In this document: one piece after another, positions 59,811 through 64,000 of the stretch
How the letters are laid out: the number at the start of each line of letters is the position of its first letter
Numbering within the stretch: position 1 is the first letter of the stretch
Source of the DNA: Serratia fonticola
GTDB taxonomy: Bacteria; Pseudomonadota; Gammaproteobacteria; Enterobacterales; Enterobacteriaceae
Direction of reading: 5' to 3'
DNA: 64,000 nt
Assembly: GCF_006715025.1 (NCBI RefSeq)
Contig: NZ_VFMK01000001.1
Coordinates: forward strand, 434,001-498,000
Notes under the pieces: model-generated
Told to the model about the DNA's origin: nothing
Database searches by the model: none
What the model saw: only the letters and a program-made list of their open reading frames with translations
Translations under genes and position numbers: made by a program

Positions 59811-60284
59811 CTACTCTTTAAGCAGTGCACCCGCATAACCCAGTTGGCGCCAGGCTTCGTAAACCACCACAGAGACGGCGTTTGACAGATTCATGCTTCG
59901 GCTTTGAGCCTGCATGGGAATGCGTATTTTTTGTTGTGCTGGTAATGCGTCCAGGATCGTGGCTGGCAGGCCACGGGTTTCTGGCCCAAACAGCAGGTAA
60001 TCTCCCGCCTGATAAGTGACCGCGCTGTGTGCTGGGGTGCCCTTGGTCGTGAGGGCAAACAGCCGTTGCGGATGTTCACTGGCGAGGAAGGCCGCGTAAT
60101 CGGCATGGCGCTTGATGCTGGCAAATTCATGATAATCCAGCCCGGCGCGACGCAGGCGTTTATCATCCCACGGGAAACCCATCGGTTCGATCAGATGTAA
60201 CTGGAAACCGGTATTGGCGCACAGACGGATGATATTGCCCGTGTTGGGTGGAATTTCTGGTTCAAATAAAACGATATTCAGCAT
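59811..60284 (-). CDS. trmL: tRNA (cytidine/uridine-34 2'-O)-methyltransferase
   Basis: A 157-residue SPOUT methyltransferase that modifies the wobble base of leucine tRNAs. The knot-forming motifs are EIPPNTGNIIRLCANTG, LLFGPETRGLP and PMQAQSRSMNLSNAVSVVVYEAWRQ. Normal length. Downstream of cpxRA and separated by its terminator. The rhaT upstream gap (59596-59810) shows no gene. Confidence 0.95.
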   Translation of the reverse strand: MLNIVLFEPEIPPNTGNIIRLCANTGFQLHLIEPMGFPWDDKRLRRAGLDYHEFASIKRHADYAAFLASEHPQRLFALTTKGTPAHSAVTYQAGDYLLFGPETRGLPATILDALPAQQKIRIPMQAQSRSMNLSNAVSVVVYEAWRQLGYAGALLKE

Positions 60285-60286
60285 GT

Positions 60287-60310
60287 AAAAAGCCCCTCAT
60301 GACGAGGGGC
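60287..60310 (-). terminator. cpxRA terminator
   Basis: On the minus strand GCCCCTC and GAGGGGC with a 5-base loop and a T run, about 30 bases past cpxA. Confidence 0.9.
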
Positions 60311-60341
60311 GCAGAATAGCAAAATCTTTTCGTGCTGGCGA

Positions 60342-61712
60342 TTAGCGCTGATGTAAAGGTAACCACAGAACCAGACGCAGGCCGCCTAACGGGCTGTCTT
60401 CCGCCTTCACCCAGCCCCGATGCTGGTTGACGGCCGCTTCGACAATGGCCAAACCCAGCCCGGTGCCACCGGATTGGCGATCGCGTGCTTCATCGGTACG
60501 GTAAAACGGTCGGAAAATCTGTTCACGGTCTTCCGGGCTGACGCCGGGACCATCATCGTCAACGACAATGGTGACGCCCTGATTATCGGCGCTGAATGCC
60601 ACCGCGATGCGCGTATGGGAGTAACGCAGGGCATTACGCACAATATTCTCCAGCGCGCTGTCCAAGGCTCCTGAATTGCCGTAAATCGTCCATGGGCCCG
60701 GCGGTGAGGTGACCTCCAGTTGCTTACCCATCTGTTCGGCTTCGAAACGGGCATTGTCCAGCACATCTGCCCATAGCTCGTTGGCTTTCAGTAACTCGCG
60801 CACCAATTCGCTTTTTTGTTGCCCCCGTGAGAGCACCAACAGATCGTTAATCATGGAATCCAGACGTTGGGCTTCGGTTTCTATACGCGCCAGTTCATGG
60901 CCTTCGCCATGCCGGCGGCGCATCAGTGCGGTGGCTAACTGCAGGCGTGTCAGTGGGGTACGCAGTTCGTGGGAGATATCAGAAATCAGCCGTTGCTGAG
61001 CCGTCATCATCCTTTCGAGTGCGCTTACCATCTGGTTGAAACTGGCTCCGGTGGCAAGGAATTCCTGCGGTCCAGCCTCCAGTTCAGGATGCTGTTTCAG
61101 ATTGCCCCGTGCCACTTCATCAGCGGCATTTTTCAGTTTGCGTGCCGGTTTGGCCAGGCTCCAGGCCAACCACAGCAAAAGAGGTGCACTGATCAACATG
61201 GTGACGATTAACAGCAGCAGCGGTCGATCGAACATCAGGTTGATAAAATCGGATTGTGGGCTGTTGGCTGGGCGGATCAGGTACAACTGATAGTTGTCTT
61301 CGCCATCTCGAACCGAGAAGGGGCCAACCAGTTCGACGCGGCCGTACTTTTTCTTTTTCGGATGGTCTGCGTTATCCGATTGGCCGATGAAATTGCGCAC
61401 AATCTGCATTTCGTTGCGCTGTGCGCCGATCACTCGGCCTTCGCTGGTTACCAGCAGCAGGCGTTGGCCCGGTGGTGCCCATTTGTCGATGGCGCGGAAC
61501 AGACGGCGCCACCACATCAGATCGTTGGCCGGATCGTTTTGCAGCTCGGCTTCGACATGTTGTTCCAGCATTAGCCCCTGCCGCTGCTCGCTGTCCAGCA
61601 GCGAGGTCATTTGGCGGGAGTCTAACTTGGGCACCATCAATACCAGCATCAGCACCAAGGCTAATGTAAACCAGAAAATGGCAAAGATGCGTGCCGTCAA
61701 ACTATTGATCAT
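60342..61712 (-). CDS. cpxA: Envelope-stress sensor kinase CpxA
   Basis: A 456-residue inner-membrane histidine kinase. Two membrane helices (about 10-30 and 165-187) flank the periplasmic sensor; a HAMP domain follows, then the ISHELRTPLTRLQLA phospho-acceptor His (about 248) and ATPase motifs (NIVRNALRYS, DDDGPGV, GGTGLGLAIV). The start at 61712 overlaps cpxR by 4 bases (ATGA). Senses misfolded envelope protein and signals to CpxR. Confidence 0.97.
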   Translation of the reverse strand: MINSLTARIFAIFWFTLALVLMLVLMVPKLDSRQMTSLLDSEQRQGLMLEQHVEAELQNDPANDLMWWRRLFRAIDKWAPPGQRLLLVTSEGRVIGAQRNEMQIVRNFIGQSDNADHPKKKKYGRVELVGPFSVRDGEDNYQLYLIRPANSPQSDFINLMFDRPLLLLIVTMLISAPLLLWLAWSLAKPARKLKNAADEVARGNLKQHPELEAGPQEFLATGASFNQMVSALERMMTAQQRLISDISHELRTPLTRLQLATALMRRRHGEGHELARIETEAQRLDSMINDLLVLSRGQQKSELVRELLKANELWADVLDNARFEAEQMGKQLEVTSPPGPWTIYGNSGALDSALENIVRNALRYSHTRIAVAFSADNQGVTIVVDDDGPGVSPEDREQIFRPFYRTDEARDRQSGGTGLGLAIVEAAVNQHRGWVKAEDSPLGGLRLVLWLPLHQR

Positions 61713-62407
61713 GTTGCAGATACCATTAAATAGCCACGTCCACGCAGGGTTTTGAACCAAGGGTGGCCATCTTTGCGATCCGGCAATTTACGCCGCAGGT
61801 TGGAGATATGCATATCAATGGCGCGGTCAAACGGCGTCAAGCGCTTACCCAGTACTTCCTGGCTCAGCAATTCACGTGAAACGACCTGGCCGAGATGCTG
61901 TGCCAGCAGGTATAGCAGAGTAAATTCGGTTCCTGTCAGATCCAGAACCTGTCCATCGAAGCTGGCTTCTTGGCGGCCAGGATTAAGCTGCAGGCCATCT
62001 ACATCCAATGTAGGGGCGCTGGTATCCACATTCTGCTGTTGTTCGCTCCAGTTGGAACGGCGCAGAATGGCGCGGATGCGGGCAACCAGCTCGCGATCGT
62101 TAAAGGGCTTGGGCAGATAGTCATCGGCTCCCAGCTCCAAGCCAAGCACCCGGTCCAGATCGCTGCCGCGGGCGGTCAACATGATCACCGGTGTCTGGTG
62201 GTGCTGGCGTAGTTCTTTCAAAGTATCGATACCGTTCTTCTTCGGCATCATGACATCGAGTAACAGCAGATCGATGGAGCTGTCCAGTAACGACAACGCC
62301 TGTTCACCATCGTGAGCCACGACGATATTAAAGCCTTCCATTTCAAGCAGTTCTTTTAGCAGCGAGGTTAACTCGCGATCGTCGTCAACTAACAGAATTT
62401 TATTCAT
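61709..62407 (-). CDS. cpxR: Response regulator CpxR
   Basis: A 232-residue OmpR-family regulator. The receiver domain has the acidic pair LVDDDREL and the phospho-acceptor Asp in DLLLLDVMMPKKNGID; the C-terminal winged helix ends in ISNLRRKLPDRKDG...RGRGYLM. Divergent from cpxP, and a CpxR box lies between the two. Confidence 0.98.
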   Translation of the reverse strand: MNKILLVDDDRELTSLLKELLEMEGFNIVVAHDGEQALSLLDSSIDLLLLDVMMPKKNGIDTLKELRQHHQTPVIMLTARGSDLDRVLGLELGADDYLPKPFNDRELVARIRAILRRSNWSEQQQNVDTSAPTLDVDGLQLNPGRQEASFDGQVLDLTGTEFTLLYLLAQHLGQVVSRELLSQEVLGKRLTPFDRAIDMHISNLRRKLPDRKDGHPWFKTLRGRGYLMVSAT

Positions 62408-62460
62408 TGTGATTTACCTCCTGACGCAAAATACGTCATCAACTGTTGGCATTCCATGAC

Positions 62461-62475
62461 TTTACGTAGTTTTAC
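62461..62475. promoter_or_regulatory. CpxR box between cpxR and cpxP
   Basis: TTTAC-GTAGT-TTTAC is a perfect CpxR recognition sequence (GTAAA-N5-GTAAA on the other strand). It lies 80 bases upstream of cpxP and about 55 upstream of cpxR, so it can serve positive feedback on both. Confidence 0.85.
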
Positions 62476-62555
62476 ATGCACTGACGCATGTTTGCAGGTG
62501 CAGCGATACACTGCTCCTCGTTGATTCGCAAAGTGAGAATGCTCGAGGAGTTAAA

Positions 62556-63050
62556 ATGGTTAAGGTGACCGCAGTAGTTATGGCATCAATGTTGGCAATA
62601 GGTTCTACCGCTGCATTTGCTGCTGATACTACACCGGAATCTGCCCAGCCTCATGCTAATGACACCTTACTGCGAACGTCTGGCCAGAATCATATGTTCG
62701 ATGGCGTCAGCCTCACCGAACAGCAACGCCAGCAAATGCGCGATTTGATGCGCCAGGCCCGTTACGATTTGTCTGGTGTCAATGTAGCCGAAATGGAAGC
62801 CATGCATAAGCTGGTGACCGCAAACAAATTTGATGAAGCCGCCGTTTATGCTCAGGCGGAAAAAATGGCTCAGGAACAGGTTAAGCGCCAGGTCGAAATG
62901 GCCCGGGTACGTAATCAAATGTATAACCTGCTCACGCCAGAGCAAAAAAGTGTTTTAGACCAGAAACATCAGCAGCGTATGCAGTTGATGGAGCAACAAA
63001 TTTCTGGTTTGCAGCAAACTTCTGCCCAGAAGTTGAGTACAACTGAGTAA
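62556..63050 (+). CDS. cpxP: Periplasmic Cpx adaptor CpxP
   Basis: A 164-residue periplasmic protein with a signal peptide (VVMASMLAIGSTAAFA) and two LTxxQ motifs (LTEQQRQQM, LTPEQKSVL) that mark the CpxP/Spy family. It binds misfolded proteins and restrains CpxA. CTCGAGGAG provides the ribosome site. Between a CpxR box and a strong terminator. Confidence 0.95.
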   Translation: MVKVTAVVMASMLAIGSTAAFAADTTPESAQPHANDTLLRTSGQNHMFDGVSLTEQQRQQMRDLMRQARYDLSGVNVAEMEAMHKLVTANKFDEAAVYAQAEKMAQEQVKRQVEMARVRNQMYNLLTPEQKSVLDQKHQQRMQLMEQQISGLQQTSAQKLSTTE

Positions 63051-63089
63051 TCTCCAATTTTTCCTTGCCATAGACACCATCCCTGTCTT

Positions 63090-63117
63090 CCCCGCCATGA
63101 TGGCGGGGCTTTTTTTG
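63090..63117 (+). terminator. cpxP terminator
   Basis: CCCCGCCAT and ATGGCGGGG, a one-base spacer, then a T run, 40 bases past cpxP. Confidence 0.9.
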
Positions 63118-63165
63118 CCTAGCATTTCGTTATACTAAGCCCATAAACTTTCTTTGAGATTTTTT

Positions 63166-64000
63166 ATGGAAAAGCAATATGCACGCTTAGTGCAATCCGC
63201 GGCTTTAGCTGCTACCACCATGGCCTCCATTTTGTTGCTGATTAAAATCGTAGCTTGGTATCTCACCGGCTCGGTAAGCCTGTTAGCGGCCTTGGTGGAT
63301 TCACTGGTTGATATTGCTGCATCGCTAACCAATTTGCTGGTGGTGCGTTACTCGTTGCAGCCGGCAGATGAAGAACATACTTTCGGCCATGGCAAGGCTG
63401 AATCGCTGGCGGCGTTGGCGCAAAGCATGTTTATTTCCGGTTCTGCCCTATTCCTGTTCCTTACCGGTTTCCAGCACCTGTATGAGCCGCAGCCGCTAAA
63501 TGCCCCTGGTATTGGGATCGCGGTCACAATCACTGCGTTGGTCAGTACCTTGATCCTGGTGACTTATCAGCGCTGGGTAGTGAGAAAAACGCGCAGTCAG
63601 GCGGTGCGAGCCGATATGCTGCATTATCAGTCAGATGTCATGATGAATAGTGCTATTCTGGTGGCGCTTGGGCTAAGCTGGTACGGCTTTCACCGTGCTG
63701 ACGCGTTGTTTGCCCTGGGGATTGGGGTTTATATTCTCTACAGCGCGCTGCGTATGGGCTATGAGGCGGTACAATCTCTGCTAGATCGCGCTTTGCCGGA
63801 TGAAGAGCGTCAGATAATTATCGACGTCGTTTCTTCCTGGCCCGGAGTGAAAGGGGCGCACGATCTACGTACGCGGCAATCTGGGCCGACGCGTTTTATT
63901 CAGTTGCATTTGGAGATGGAAGATTCTTTGCCGCTGATGCAGGCGCATATTCTGGCGGAGCAGGTTGAACAGGCATTATTGCACCGTTTTCCTGGTGCGG
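63166..64000 (+). CDS. fieF: Cation-efflux pump FieF (partial at window edge)
   Basis: The first 278 codons of a CDF-family iron/zinc-proton antiporter, cut by the window end; about 20 residues are missing against the usual 300. The metal-site motif ALVDSLVDIAAS and the HGKAES and HYQSDVMMNSA segments hold the conserved Asp/His residues, with six predicted membrane helices and a cytoplasmic domain starting near residue 210. Follows cpxP in the enteric order. Confidence 0.95.
   Translation, partial: MEKQYARLVQSAALAATTMASILLLIKIVAWYLTGSVSLLAALVDSLVDIAASLTNLLVVRYSLQPADEEHTFGHGKAESLAALAQSMFISGSALFLFLTGFQHLYEPQPLNAPGIGIAVTITALVSTLILVTYQRWVVRKTRSQAVRADMLHYQSDVMMNSAILVALGLSWYGFHRADALFALGIGVYILYSALRMGYEAVQSLLDRALPDEERQIIIDVVSSWPGVKGAHDLRTRQSGPTRFIQLHLEMEDSLPLMQAHILAEQVEQALLHRFPGA

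Overview
The window reads as chromosome of a Serratia-like member of the Enterobacterales, though the genus is inferred only from gene content and order. The core genes (rph-pyrE, slmA, dut-coaBC-radC, rpmBG-mutM-coaD, kbl-tdh, envC-gpmM, secB-gpsA-cysE, cpxRA/cpxP) follow the enteric layout. The LPS core locus has the Klebsiella/Serratia-type set (waaE, wabG, wabH, a wabN-type deacetylase) instead of the E. coli waa set. No tRNA, rRNA or CRISPR array was found.

Region 1 (1 to about 15,960) is an integrated phage-satellite-like element ending near the 3' end of yicC. Its right end carries a tyrosine integrase and a small AlpA-type protein. Its left part carries a 913-residue DUF927 primase/helicase-type protein fed by a chain of overlapping small genes, an Icd-like gene, a ribbon-helix-helix gene and AlpA. 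The middle holds a cassette in the exact order of phage P22 genes 14-7-20-16 (one small head protein and three DNA-ejection proteins), with no capsid, portal, terminase, tail or lysis gene visible. A small membrane protein lies convergent to the gene-16 homologue, where P22 carries its superinfection-exclusion gene. Between the cassette and the integrase is a two-gene cargo operon: an unknown 213-residue protein and an XRE/ImmA-type metalloprotease. TGAAACGA-type repeats flank an AT-rich stretch next to the integrase and recur near the left edge, suggesting a replication origin. The left attachment site is not identified and may lie outside the window.

Region 2 (about 16,000 to 24,400) is core: yicC, rph-pyrE with an attenuator-like terminator, slmA, dut-coaBC, radC, rpmB-rpmG with a strong promoter and structured leader, mutM and coaD. 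Intergenic palindromic repeats are scattered here.

Region 3 (24,500 to 39,520) is the LPS core locus between coaD and kbl: waaE, waaA, a GT9 gene, wabH, wabG, waaQ, wabN, another GT9 gene, a ligase-like waaL, GT8 and GT2 transferases, waaC, waaF and hldD. The 32.2-36.5 kb block looks AT-rich compared with its flanks and is probably the strain-variable outer-core part.

Region 4 (39,750 to 49,900) is core: kbl-tdh, a palindromic repeat element, yibQ-envC-gpmM, yibN-grxC-secB-gpsA, cysE, and a GNAT-like acetyltransferase remnant.

Region 5 (49,900 to 59,600) is a complete L-rhamnose locus: rhaBAD with a lactaldehyde reductase and the mutarotase rhaM on one strand, rhaS and rhaR divergent, then rhaT with an extra fucose-isomerase-like gene in its operon. 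Uptake, mutarotation, isomerisation, phosphorylation, aldol cleavage and lactaldehyde reduction are all encoded. Region 6 (59,800 to 64,000) holds trmL, the Cpx envelope-stress system with a clear CpxR box, and fieF cut by the window edge.
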